Assembly: GCA_027596195.1 (NCBI GenBank)
Contig: JADGJG010000686.1
Span: 1 to 14,199 of the forward strand
Source of the DNA: Podochytrium sp. JEL0797
Taxonomy: Eukaryota; Chytridiomycota; Chytridiomycetes; Chytridiales; Chytriomycetaceae
Length of the DNA: 14,199 bases
Direction: 5' to 3'
Below are positions 7,298 through 14,199 of this stretch, piece by piece. The notes under the pieces are model-generated. The model ran no database searches. It had not been told where the DNA came from and saw only the letters and a program-made list of their open reading frames with translations. The first letter of the stretch is position 1, and each line of letters begins with the position of its first letter. The position numbers and the translations under genes were made by a program.

Positions 7298-7664
7298 CTA
7301 ACGCGAAAGAGAAGATGAGATTCTTGCCGTTTTCCAATAGTACCTAGCACTCTAAAAAAACAGCAACTCACGCAAAGGCCCGCCAGCAATCCACCGAAGA
7401 ACGCCGTATTATCATCGCTTTTGTTATTGGCTCCTTGTGGCTGTTTGAATGAATGAAACCGGTCAGGCAGACTCTGGACTCGGCAGTTCCCCTACTCACC
7501 GACTGAACATACACGACCTGCGGCTGCGAGATTGGCTGTGGCTGCTGCGAATACACTGGCCGCCCTTGCTGCTTCCCGCCGTCGTTGTATACGGGGTAGC
7601 CGGTAGCCGCTGGGGGTGGCGGGCCGACGGGGGTGGCGTACGTTGGCGGAGTGTTTGGATCCAT
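7271..7664 (-). CDS. CYSTM-type protein with PPTY motif and poly-cysteine tail (unit 1)
   Basis: Exon 1 (7664-7500), 55 aa, begins MDPNTPPTYATP with PPTY at residues 6-9, continues Pro/Gln-rich and ends SQPQVVYVQS. Intron 1 (7441-7499) has donor GTGAGT and acceptor ACAG. Exon 2 (7440-7372) encodes a polar linker and TAFFGGLLAGLC. Intron 2 (7298-7371, 74 nt) has donor GTGAGT and acceptor GTTAG after a pyrimidine-rich run. Exon 3 (7297-7271) is eight consecutive Cys codons and a stop, so the tail reads LLAGLC plus eight Cys, as expected of a CYSTM module. Total 86 aa. If intron 2 is not removed, the protein ends in an unrelated tail, so this last junction needs transcript proof. Confidence 0.72.
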
Positions 7665-8029
7665 TAATTGAATTTCGGCTTGTGTTCGAGACCAGGGCTT
7701 TTGAAGTTTTGGCCAGCACTTGTTTAAATCGTTGAGGGAAGGGGAGCGCCACGCCCACACGGTCTCCTGACCTCCCAGCGCGTCCTCGGCCTCCCACATC
7801 GGACGAAAAAGAAAAAAATCCTCCCTCCCTCCCGTTTGCTCGAAATCTCTGTTAGACAGCAACGCATGGACATATCTGACAGGTCAGAGTTGAATAAAGA
7901 CGGTGGTCTGCATGCGTGGGTCGATTTTTTGGCGCCGGGCTGCCTCTGGTTCCGCCGCCGCCAAGGCGCAGATCTCCGCGAATATCAGTCATCAGGAATT
8001 ACGAGCCCCATCCAAAAAAGGCGGAATTC
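7665..8029. promoter_or_regulatory. Divergent promoter between CYSTM gene and receptor (unit 1)
   Basis: 365 bp separate the start codons of a minus-strand CYSTM gene (7664) and the plus-strand receptor (8030). The part near 7800-7845 is purine/pyrimidine asymmetric (AAAAAGAAAAAAA, then CCTCCCTCCCTCCC). The receptor-proximal 160 bp is identical in both units. This part may hold a small upstream receptor exon: ATG 7866, 17 nt, a possible intron 7883-7971, then in-frame continuation to 8030. Confidence 0.45.
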
Positions 8030-9060
8030 ATGCCAAAGACCCTGCTACTCATCCTCAGCTCCATCTTCTGGCTCTTTGGCACCCTCTTGAGCGCCCTCAT
8101 ACTCACCTGCCTCGTGGTGCACCGAGCAACGCTCGCAACGACAGAACATTTGCCCACCATCTCCCTCATCCTATGTCTCACTTTCGCATGGGGCCTCGCG
8201 AACGCTATCCAGATTTTCCTCATATGTGCAGCCGACAGGGGTGGCTTTGATACGTCCGCTGCGGCGTTCTGTTTCGATGCGATCATTTTTTTGTCGATGG
8301 GTGCCAATTTCACACTTGCGTTGGAGCGATTTTGGCAGGTGTGCAAAGGGAGGAAGCTACCGTGGTGGTGGTATATTACCATCTATGGCGGCGTTTGTTG
8401 TGTATTGGCGGGCTTGTTTCGGTTGCTGCAACGTGCGGTGAGTTGGGTCTCGTTGTCAAGAAGAAGGGGCTTGCGGAATTGAATTTTAAACCTAACAGCC
8501 GTCTCAAGATGGACTCATGCCCCCGCCAGGCACCCCCTCGCGAAGCCTGTGGGTTCACGTCGTGACGGCGTTTTACCTTCTCTGTTCGCTGGGAATCGCA
8601 ATCTGCTATTGGCTCACATTCCGATTCGTGAAAGCCGCGTTGAAGATGAATCAGCAGCTCGAGAAACTCGACATGGGGCATTTGAGTTTGGAAGTGCATG
8701 TACCCGCGTCGTCCATACGCGCCAGCGACGAAAGCCGCGTATCGTATTCTTCCATAGCGTCTCAACAAATCGACCCCACAATCTCCATGGACATCCAGAT
8801 GCAAAAATCCCGCGTCGCGTTGACCGTCTGGCAAAGCTGCATGATCATGTCCTTGGGGCATTTTTATGTTCTACCTCCCATTCTTGGTGGCAATGAATCT
8901 CTCTGATGTGGTGAATGTGGATCAGGCAAATGATTGGTACCTTGTTGCAGGGACGATTGCATCGTTTGATGCAGTTTGGACTCCTCTCTCGGTTCTGTAT
9001 TTCAAAAGGGATGTGAGGCGGGCTTGCGTGATGATGCTTTTTCGGATCGAAATACATTGA
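8030..9060 (+). pseudogene. 7TM receptor gene, unit 1 copy, broken by +1 frameshift
   Basis: Same two-exon structure as the intact unit 2 copy: exon 1 8030-8437, 61-nt intron 8438-8498 (donor GTGAGT, acceptor CTAACAG), exon 2 8499-9060. Transmembrane segments 1-5 are intact. At 8855-8858 there are four G where unit 2 has three; this shifts the frame in the middle of TM6, after MSLG, and leads to a stop at 8904-8906. The result is a 271-aa product lacking most of TM6, all of TM7 and the C-terminal helix. Downstream the original frame is still open to 9060, so the lesion is recent, or it could be a base-call error in a homopolymer. Confidence 0.75.
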
Positions 9061-9144
9061 TTATACAAGCCCCCCTTTCTGTGCAACTAACGAAAGGAGA
9101 TACAGAAATTCATTCTGAATTCATACATTCCAGTTTCCACCAAA
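9061..9144. other. Short spacer between receptor and next gene (unit 1)
   Basis: Only 84 bp separate the receptor stop from the ATG of the truncated gene. The spacer contains an imperfect inverted repeat (GAAATTCATTCTGAATTC) and a leader-like CCAGTTTCCACCAAA directly before the ATG. Confidence 0.4.
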
Positions 9145-9203
9145 ATGTCGAATTTTTGCTCGTGCCGAGCGGGGAGCGGTTACGCGGGCAGTACACGTTT
9201 TGG
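9145..9203 (+). pseudogene. 5' end of a gene cut at the unit 1/unit 2 junction
   Basis: ATG at 9145, after a leader-like CCACCAAA, opens MSNFCSCRAGSGYAGSTRF and then meets the duplication junction at 9203/9204. Beyond the junction the frame runs 52 residues or so into non-coding sequence at the start of unit 2 (stop at 9364-9366), which makes an accidental chimera. I recognise no family from ~19 residues (Cys/Gly/Ser-rich). A complete copy, if any, would lie right of the window. The same start occurs at 14141. Confidence 0.4.
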
Positions 9204-9343
9204 CACTAAGCCTGATATCAAAAACCAATTCAATTCTATCATCTATTCACTTCGGCTTGAGCTGTCACCCTCTGGCACGGCCCTTTCCCAATTAATTCAA
9301 GGAATCGTTCTCTCTTTCCCCATCTCTTCAAGCTACATACACT

Positions 9344-9810
9344 TTATTGAGTGTCAAAATGATTGATACGGCACCCAAAGCACGACAACAAACAATTCAC
9401 CGTCCCAAGCACTATACGGAACACCAACATCAGGATCCCCACCACAAGTCGCACAGCCGCTTCCACAAGAGAAATCACCAGATCAATCGGCCAACATCCC
9501 GTTCGGAACTTGAAGTCAATCTTGGATTTGAGTGGCCTTCGGGTGCCAATGGATCCAGGGAGCTCGACCATGACGGGAACGGGTTCGACGGGGGGTTGGA
9601 TTGGGATTTCGATCACTGTGGTTGTTTCAGGCTGTATGGTGATAGGGGCTGGGTCAATGGGTGAAGGCCAGGCAGGGATGTCATGCCGATGGTCACCTGC
9701 GATGGCCCACTTTCAAAAGCTACATATGCTGGAGGTGATTCGACGATTGGCTCGCTCCTCTGGTCGTTGCTCTTGAGCTCGCCAACGTTGGGGTCTTTCA
9801 CGATCGACAT
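9344..9810 (-). CDS. PPxY protein with RTGCW hydrophobic module, type A (unit 2)
   Basis: Unit 2 counterpart of 4327-4793, at a constant offset of 5017. Exon 1 is 9810-9697, the inferred intron 9696-9632, exon 2 9631-9344, giving about 133 aa. The encoded exon 2 protein is identical to unit 1; base changes there are silent (ACC for ACT), while the inferred intron has three changes in about a dozen bases. This contrast argues that the segment is an intron and that exon 2 is under selection. PPAY is present. Upstream of the promoter-proximal region a run of nine C (9858-9866) replaces sequence found in unit 1. Confidence 0.68.
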
Positions 9811-10002
9811 GATGAGGTTTTGGGAGAGATTATTGCGCTTTTGGGCTTGTTTATTTCCCCCCCCCACAATCCGGAAAGTAGCTTTGAGGCGCTCCCAAAG
9901 CGCTTGGTAGTCACGAACAATTAATGCAACAATTCTATTGATAAATATAATGCGAAGAGGAGATTCAAACAGGCCTTCTCCTCCATCCCCCCTCGACCCA
10001 AG

Positions 10003-10480
10003 TTAATTCTTGTGGCATCCAAACACCCTATTCAGCAATCCAAACACAGTTCCAAACACCGTCGCTAAGATCCACCAAACGCATTTGAACACCGTTTCCA
10101 ACACAACAATCACGACGTCAATCGGCCAACACCCTGTCCTTATTTTGAAATCGAATTCCGATGTGTGTGCGTGCGGCTTGCAATGTGCCGCATTTGGGAG
10201 CTCAACGATCGATGCGGGCGGCAGAGGAGCTAGCGTTTGCTCAATGTTGAGACTTTGAGGCGGAATTTCGATCGAGGTTGTTGCGTTGACCTGGTCCAAC
10301 CATTCGATTAGCTAGCCATTTGTGTGCGAATCGAAAGATTGTGCCATCACGGCAACTCACTCCTGACTCATCGAACCTCGCTTGTTTCCCAAACGGCGCG
10401 TACAATGGCGGCAAGTCAGCAATCGGGAAACTGCTCGTTCGTTTTGCTTCGCCAGAGATATAGTCGGATGATAATGTCAT
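10003..10480 (-). CDS. PPxY protein with RTGCW hydrophobic module, type B (unit 2)
   Basis: Exon 1 (10480-10361) and exon 2 (10311-10003), intron 10312-10360 (49 nt) with the same GTGAGT donor and CTAG acceptor as in unit 1; 142 aa. PPLY and the module RTGCWPIDVVIVVLETVF are intact. Compared with unit 1 there are several amino-acid changes (for example D to Y early in exon 1, LI to PI after GCW, ASA to ATV in the hydrophobic region), all keeping hydrophobic character in the membrane part. GCWPID here matches the type A paralog, which suggests unit 1 GCWLID is the derived state. Confidence 0.75.
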
Positions 10481-10605
10481 TGGAAAGGACAACCAGTTTT
10501 GGTTGTTTCGATCAAGTTCATCAAGTTTTTCTGCCCCCACGAAACTGTACAATTCACTCATTGATTACGGAATCACCGCAATAAATATAGGAAGTCTATT
10601 CCTAT

Positions 10606-10938
10606 TCAGCAACATAAACACAGAACCACGCAGGATTGGCAGCAAATTTCGATTCCGACGCACCCTGCGCTTTCGCTCATGTTGGAGGTATTCCCGCCCG
10701 ATTATCGCGGTTGCGCGTCAGGAATCTGCATGAAATGGAGCTCAGTTAGGAATCTACAAAACGTAAGGTTTCGGGTGATCGCACCCACCCTCGCCGGTCC
10801 TTCGTTCGTAGTCATCTGTGGCTGCTGCGGAATCGGACCCGTATACGCCGGTGGCGGTTGTGAAACGTATCCAGGCAGAGCGGCAGTGGCAAGTGGAGCT
10901 ACTGCGAGGGTGGTTGGAGAAACCAAACCTTGCTCCAT
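10606..10938 (-). pseudogene. CYSTM-type gene with PPAY, unit 2 copy, premature stop before the Cys tail
   Basis: Counterpart of 5582-5917. Start ATG is at 10938 (MEQGLVSPTT), exon 1 10938-10789, intron 10788-10726, exon 2 from 10725. The codon CAA of unit 1 has become TAA at 10704-10702, so translation ends seven residues into exon 2, after IPDAQPR, and the product (57 aa) loses the whole CYSTM membrane tail. Past the stop the frame is still open to the original end (10606), but one Cys of the tail has also changed to Ser (TGC to TCC). A short soluble PPAY peptide could still be made. Confidence 0.7.
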
Positions 10939-11074
10939 TCGACGTTCGGCAATCAAAAATCAAATTGGATTTCGACAACTCCAATTCTACAATATTTATT
11001 TCCATTCGCTTCTCTAGTCTTGCAGGCTTCTCTGAGCCACGTGCGCAAAACTGAAACAAGGGGACCCATCAAAA

Positions 11075-11367
11075 TCAACAGCAGCAACACAGACACTCCT
11101 CGAGGGCGCAACACGCGAGACATCCGAGACAGAATCCGGATCCGGCGTTCGATTTCTGTGGCTGTTGCAAAGCATGGTTAGCATGGCGGCTGGAAATGAT
11201 CACGGAAGCCACTCAACCTGCTGCTGTTGCACGTAGACAACCTGGGGCTGTTGTTGCTGCATGGGTTGCTGCGTGTACATGGGCTGTTGCGCGTACATGG
11301 GCTGCTGTTGCTGCGCGGGGTAGTATCCCTGCTGGGGAGGAGGCGGGCCTTGGGGCTGAGCGTACAT
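11075..11367 (-). CDS. CYSTM protein, Gln-rich (unit 2)
   Basis: Counterpart of 6061-6353. Exon 1 11367-11218, intron 11217-11162 (56 nt), exon 2 11161-11075; 78 aa. The Q/Y/P repeat region has two substitutions (PPQQQQ to PAQQQQ, PVYTQQ to PMYTQQ); the tail FCLGCLACCALEECLCCCC is unchanged, with a silent TGC/TGT difference. The preserved tail with silent change fits purifying selection. Confidence 0.82.
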
Positions 11368-11672
11368 TTGGGCTTGCGAGGACGATTCGAAACAAAAAAT
11401 CCAATTTGTGGATCTGGCGAAACCAACACTTCCTAACACTTGGGTATTGTCTGAGTCGAACTTTTGATGGGTCGATGGGTCTCCCAATATCTATTCTTTT
11501 GGTGAAGGCACGGCACCAGTCTCGACGCAGGATGCAGGAAATAAAAAAACTGATCGCTTGCTAACAATTAAAAAACCTTTTTTCCTCTCTCCCATCCCTC
11601 GCATTTTAGGGAACAGAGAAATATGAATCCAGAAAAAAGGATGAGGGTTTACGAGCAAAAGCGAACGCAGTG
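11368..11672. other. Intergenic between two CYSTM genes (unit 2)
   Basis: Matches 6354-6674 of unit 1 with base changes and indels. Near 11667 about 18 bases of unit 1 are missing. No gene seen. Confidence 0.5.
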
Positions 11673-12089
11673 TCACACGCAACACCACAAGCACTGCTGA
11701 AACGCTGAACAAGCGAGACACGTGAAGCAAAATGAACTTGCAGGATCCGGTATTTGCTTTTGCTGTAAAATGATTGATAATCAGAAGGTCGGCCTTCGAC
11801 TGACTCACGGCAAGGCTCACCTGTTGAACGTAGACGACTTGCGGTTGCTGATCCATACCTGGATGTCCAATGGGCTGCTGGGCATAAGCGGGTTGGCCGT
11901 AATTATATTCCATCGGCTGTCCTTGTGACGGTAGGTACGCCTGCATGTCATCAGGTCAGCGCATCATTCACTGCCATCCTACAAACTCACTGGCTGGGTC
12001 ATGTACACAACGTTTGGCTGCTGTTGTATTGGCTGCTGCCCATTCTGCTGGCCATGTGCGGGCAAAAAGTGCTGGTCTTGAGTTTGCAT
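11673..12089 (-). CDS. CYSTM protein with duplicated Q-rich exon (unit 2)
   Basis: Counterpart of 6675-7091 at offset 4998. Exons 12089-11991, 11940-11821 and 11762-11673; introns of 50 and 58 nt; 102 aa. I see no change in the coding exons relative to unit 1, although both flanks have changed (3' deletion near 11667, substitutions near 12110-12140). This makes it one of the best conserved genes of the cassette. The tail is SSFCFTCLACSAFQQCLWCCV. Confidence 0.8.
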
Positions 12090-12266
12090 TTCACAATCAG
12101 TTTTGCGGATGAACCTTGCCAAGTCGCAATTTGTCATAGATTATTTACTGGGTGAGGAAAACGAAAGAGCAACCGCTTGCGATACGTCATTTATTTTGAC
12201 GCTCTAAATCGTTTCTAAATCACGCCTACACACAAATTGATTGTCGTTCACGAATCGTGTCGCGAC

Positions 12267-12654
12267 TCAACAACAGCAACAGCAGCACTAATGCGAAAGA
12301 GAAGATGAGGTTCTTGCCGTTTTCCAATAGTACCTAGCACTCTAAAAAAACAGCAACTCACGCAAAGGCTCGCCAGCAATCCACCGAAGAACGCCGTTAA
12401 ATCATCGCGTTTGTTATTGGCTCCTTGCGGCTGTTTGAATGAATGAAAGCGGTCGGGCAGACTCTGGACTCGGCAGTTTCCCGACTCACCGACTGAACAT
12501 ACACGACCTGCGGCTGCGAGATTGGCTGTGGCTGCTGCGAATACACTGGCTGACCTTGCTGCTTCCCGCCGTCGTTGTATACGGGGTAGCCTGTAGCCGC
12601 TGGGGGTGGCGGGCCGACGGGGGTGGCGTACGTTGGCGGAGTGTTTGGATCCAT
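12267..12654 (-). CDS. CYSTM-type protein with PPTY motif and shorter poly-cysteine tail (unit 2)
   Basis: Counterpart of 7271-7664. Exon 1 12654-12490 (55 aa, PPTY at 6-9, ending QPQVVYVQS), intron 1 12489-12431, exon 2 12430-12362 (TAFFGGLLASLC), intron 2 12361-12288, exon 3 12287-12267. The last exon has six Cys codons instead of eight, giving 84 aa. Substitutions in exon 2 (S to R, N to L, G to S) are in the linker and at one small membrane-segment residue. As in unit 1, the assignment of the poly-Cys exon rests on splice-site reading. Confidence 0.7.
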
Positions 12655-13023
12655 TTTTTGATTGAATTTCGGCTTGTGTTCGAGACCAGGGCTTTTGAAG
12701 TTTTGGCCAGCACTTGTTTAAATCGTTGAGGGAAGGGGAGCGCCACGCCCACACGGTCTCCTGACCTCCCAGCGCGTCCTCGGCCTCCCACATCGGACGA
12801 AAAAGAAAAAAATCCTCCCTCCCTCCCGTTTGCTCGAAATCTCTGTTAGACAGCAACGCATGGACATATCTGACAGGTCAGAGTTGAATAAAGACGGTGG
12901 TCTGCATGCGTGGGTCGATTTTTTGGCGCCGGGCTGCCTCTGGTTCCGCCGCCGCCAAGGCGCAGATCTCCGCGAATATCAGTCATCAGGAATTACGAGC
13001 CCCATCCAAAAAAGGCGGAATTC
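12655..13023. promoter_or_regulatory. Divergent promoter between CYSTM gene and receptor (unit 2)
   Basis: Counterpart of 7665-8029, slightly longer through an insertion just before the CYSTM start codon (TTTTTTG near 12655-12661). The purine/pyrimidine asymmetric run and the receptor-proximal half are unchanged. No additional gene seen apart from the possible small receptor exon noted for unit 1 (here ATG at 12860). Confidence 0.45.
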
Positions 13024-14056
13024 ATGCCAAAGACCCTGCTACTCATCCTCAGCTCCATCTTCTGGCTCTTTGGCACCCTCTTGAGCGCCCTCATACTCAC
13101 CTGCCTCGTGGTGCACCGAGCAACGCTCGCAACGACAGAACATTTGCCCACCATCTCCCTCATCCTATGTCTCACTTTCGCATGGGGTCTCGCGAACGCT
13201 ATCCAGATTTTCCTCATTGTCTGTGCAGCCAACAGGAGTGGCTTTGATACGGCCGCTGCGGCGTTCTGTTTCGATGCGATCATTTTTTTGTCGATGGGTG
13301 CCAATTCCATACTTGCGTTGGAGCGATTTTGGAAGGTGTGCAAAGGGAGGAAGCTGCCGTGGTGGTGGTATGTCACCATCTATGGCGGCGTTTGTTGTGT
13401 GTTGGCGGGTTTGTTTCGGTTGCTGCAACGTGCGGTGAGTTGGGTCTCGTTGCCAAGAAGAAGGGGCTTGCGGAATTGAATTCTAAACCTAACAGCCGTC
13501 TCAAGATGGACTCATGCCCCCGCCAGGCACCCCCTCGCGAAGCCTGTGGGTTCACGTCGTGACGGCGTTTTACCTCCTCTGCTCGCTGGGAATCGCAATC
13601 TGCTATTGGCTCACATTCCGGTTCGTGAAGCGCGCGTTGAAGATGAATCAGCAGCTCGAGAAGCTCGACACGGGTCATTTGGGCTTGGAAGTGCATGTAC
13701 CGGCGTCGTCCATACGCGGCAGCGACGAAAGCCGCGTATCGTATTCTTCCATAGAGTCTCAACAAATCGACCCCACAATCTCCATGGACATCCAGATGCA
13801 AAAATCCTGCGTCGCGTTGACCGTCTGGCAGAGCTGCATGATCATGTCTTTGGGCATCTTTATGTTCTACCTCCCGTTCTTGGTGGCAATGAATCTCTCC
13901 GAGGTGGTGAATGTGGATCAGGCAAATGATTGGTACCTTATTGCAGGGACGATTGCGTCTTTTGATGCGGTTTGGAGTCCTCTGTCGGTTCTGTATTTCA
14001 AAAGGGATGTGAGGAGGGCTTGTGTGATGATGCTTTTTCGGATCGAAATACATTGA
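13024..14056 (+). CDS. Seven-transmembrane receptor, rhodopsin-like (unit 2, intact)
   Basis: Exon 1 13024-13434, intron 13435-13495 (61 nt, donor GTGAGT, acceptor CTAACAG, phase 0), exon 2 13496-14056; 323 aa. Seven hydrophobic segments lie near residues 5-30, 41-66, 77-99, 112-134, 155-181, 244-270 and 283-305. TM3 ends in LALERFWKVCKGR, where Glu-Arg-Phe stands at the DRY position. TM6 has FYLPF with the expected Pro, and TM7 has WSPLSVLYF, a loose NPxxY-like site, followed by a basic helix KRDVRRA. Intracellular loop 3 is long (about 60 residues, polar, Ser-rich), typical of G-protein coupling. No ligand can be inferred. An upstream exon could add about 25 residues (MDISDR...). It lies divergently from the CYSTM genes. 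Confidence 0.78.
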
Positions 14057-14140
14057 TTATACAAGCCCCCCTTTCTGTGCAACTAACGAAAGGAGATACA
14101 GAAATTCATTCTGAATTCATACTTTCCAGTTTCCACCAAA

Positions 14141-14199
14141 ATGTCGAATTTTTGCTCGTGCCGAGCGGGGAGCGGTTACGCGGGCAGTACACGTTTTGG
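14141..14199 (+). CDS. 5' end of a gene running off the window (unit 2)
   Basis: Identical start to that at 9145: a leader CCACCAAA, ATG at 14141, then MSNFCSCRAGSGYAGSTRF up to the last base. Whether it continues into a full gene or into a third repeat unit cannot be seen. Family unknown; the visible residues are Cys/Gly/Ser-rich with no hydrophobic segment. Confidence 0.4.
   Translation, partial: MSNFCSCRAGSGYAGSTRF

Larger units (their letters stand above)
4187..9203 (+). repeat. Tandem duplication unit 1 (5017 bp)
   Basis: From CACTAAGCCTGATATC at 4187 to ACACGTTTTGG at 9203 the sequence repeats as the next unit. The base just left of the edge differs (t at 4186 against g at 9203), which fixes the left end. 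The unit carries six minus-strand small genes, one divergent plus-strand receptor gene and the 5' end of another gene. I see no transposon ends, target-site duplications or transposase gene at the edges, so unequal recombination or a replication-based duplication is more likely than transposition. Confidence 0.96.
9204..14199 (+). repeat. Tandem duplication unit 2 (4996 bp)
   Basis: Direct repeat of 4187-9203, starting at CACTAAG (9204) and ending with ACACGTTTTGG on the last base of the window. Alignment offset drifts from 5017 to about 4990 through small indels: eight extra bases giving a run of nine C at about 9858-9866, a deletion in the 3' flank of the third CYSTM gene near 11667, and a 6-bp loss in the poly-cysteine tract at about 12270. 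Differences are scattered base changes, many silent in the exons I inferred, so the two copies have been diverging for some time. Confidence 0.96.

Noticed and set aside
8376..8861. Minus-strand ORF of 161 codons opposite the receptor (226 codons at 13373-14053)
   Set aside because: His/Arg-rich antisense reading; the plus strand gives seven coherent membrane segments and a good intron.
4187..14199. The repeat as a transposon or CRISPR-like array
   Set aside because: No terminal inverted or long terminal repeats, no transposase or integrase, no target duplication; the units are 5 kb long and full of spliced cellular genes.

Overview
The window looks like genomic DNA from a fungus. Genes are split by short introns (about 49-89 nt) with GTRRGT-like donors, CTAAC/CTGAC-like branch sites and NAG acceptors, and some genes end with AATAAA close to the stop. 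A zoosporic (chytrid-type) fungus is a reasonable guess: there is a rhodopsin-like 7TM receptor, and a coiled-coil protein carries a motif resembling the ciliary/centrosomal CSPP1/CCDC66 proteins. This placement is inference; no rRNA or phylogenetic marker is present.

Left part (1-4186, single copy). The first ~800 bases hold traces of a spliced gene running off the left edge, then a promoter-like gap. A small unknown ORF (796-1101,+) converges on an intact pyroglutamyl-peptidase I gene (1149-2016,-). Upstream of that is a seven-exon minus-strand gene (2253-3728) whose splice phases all fit except for one one-base break near 3060. A weak four-exon plus-strand model (3776-4192) starts only 47 bp from it, and its stop codon lies at the edge of the duplicated block.

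Right part (4187-14199). Two tandem direct copies of a ~5.0 kb unit (4187-9203 and 9204-14199) fill the rest. The last base of the window is exactly the last base of unit 2, so the array may continue. Each unit has, on the minus strand, two paralogous small PPxY proteins with a shared hydrophobic C-terminal module (RTGCW..ID signature), followed upstream by four small Gln/Pro/Tyr-rich proteins with cysteine-rich tails of the CYSTM type. A 7TM receptor gene lies divergently on the plus strand, and the 5' end of one more gene is cut off at the unit edge.

Most of these small genes appear only after splicing: the CYSTM tail is generally a separate short exon behind a phase-0 intron, and in three of the four gene types the preceding exon ends in a VVY(V/M) peptide. 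The two units are decaying in a complementary way. Unit 1 has a +1 frameshift in the receptor; unit 2 has a premature stop before the CYSTM tail of one small gene. The array as a whole therefore keeps one intact copy of each.

Inferred theme: a tandemly amplified cassette pairing a putative GPCR with small membrane-anchored, possibly palmitoylated, PY-motif proteins. CYSTM proteins are known in fungi and plants as small stress-related membrane proteins, and PPxY motifs are ligands of WW-domain (Rsp5/NEDD4-type) ubiquitin ligases. Any functional link between receptor and small proteins here is a hypothesis based on linkage only.
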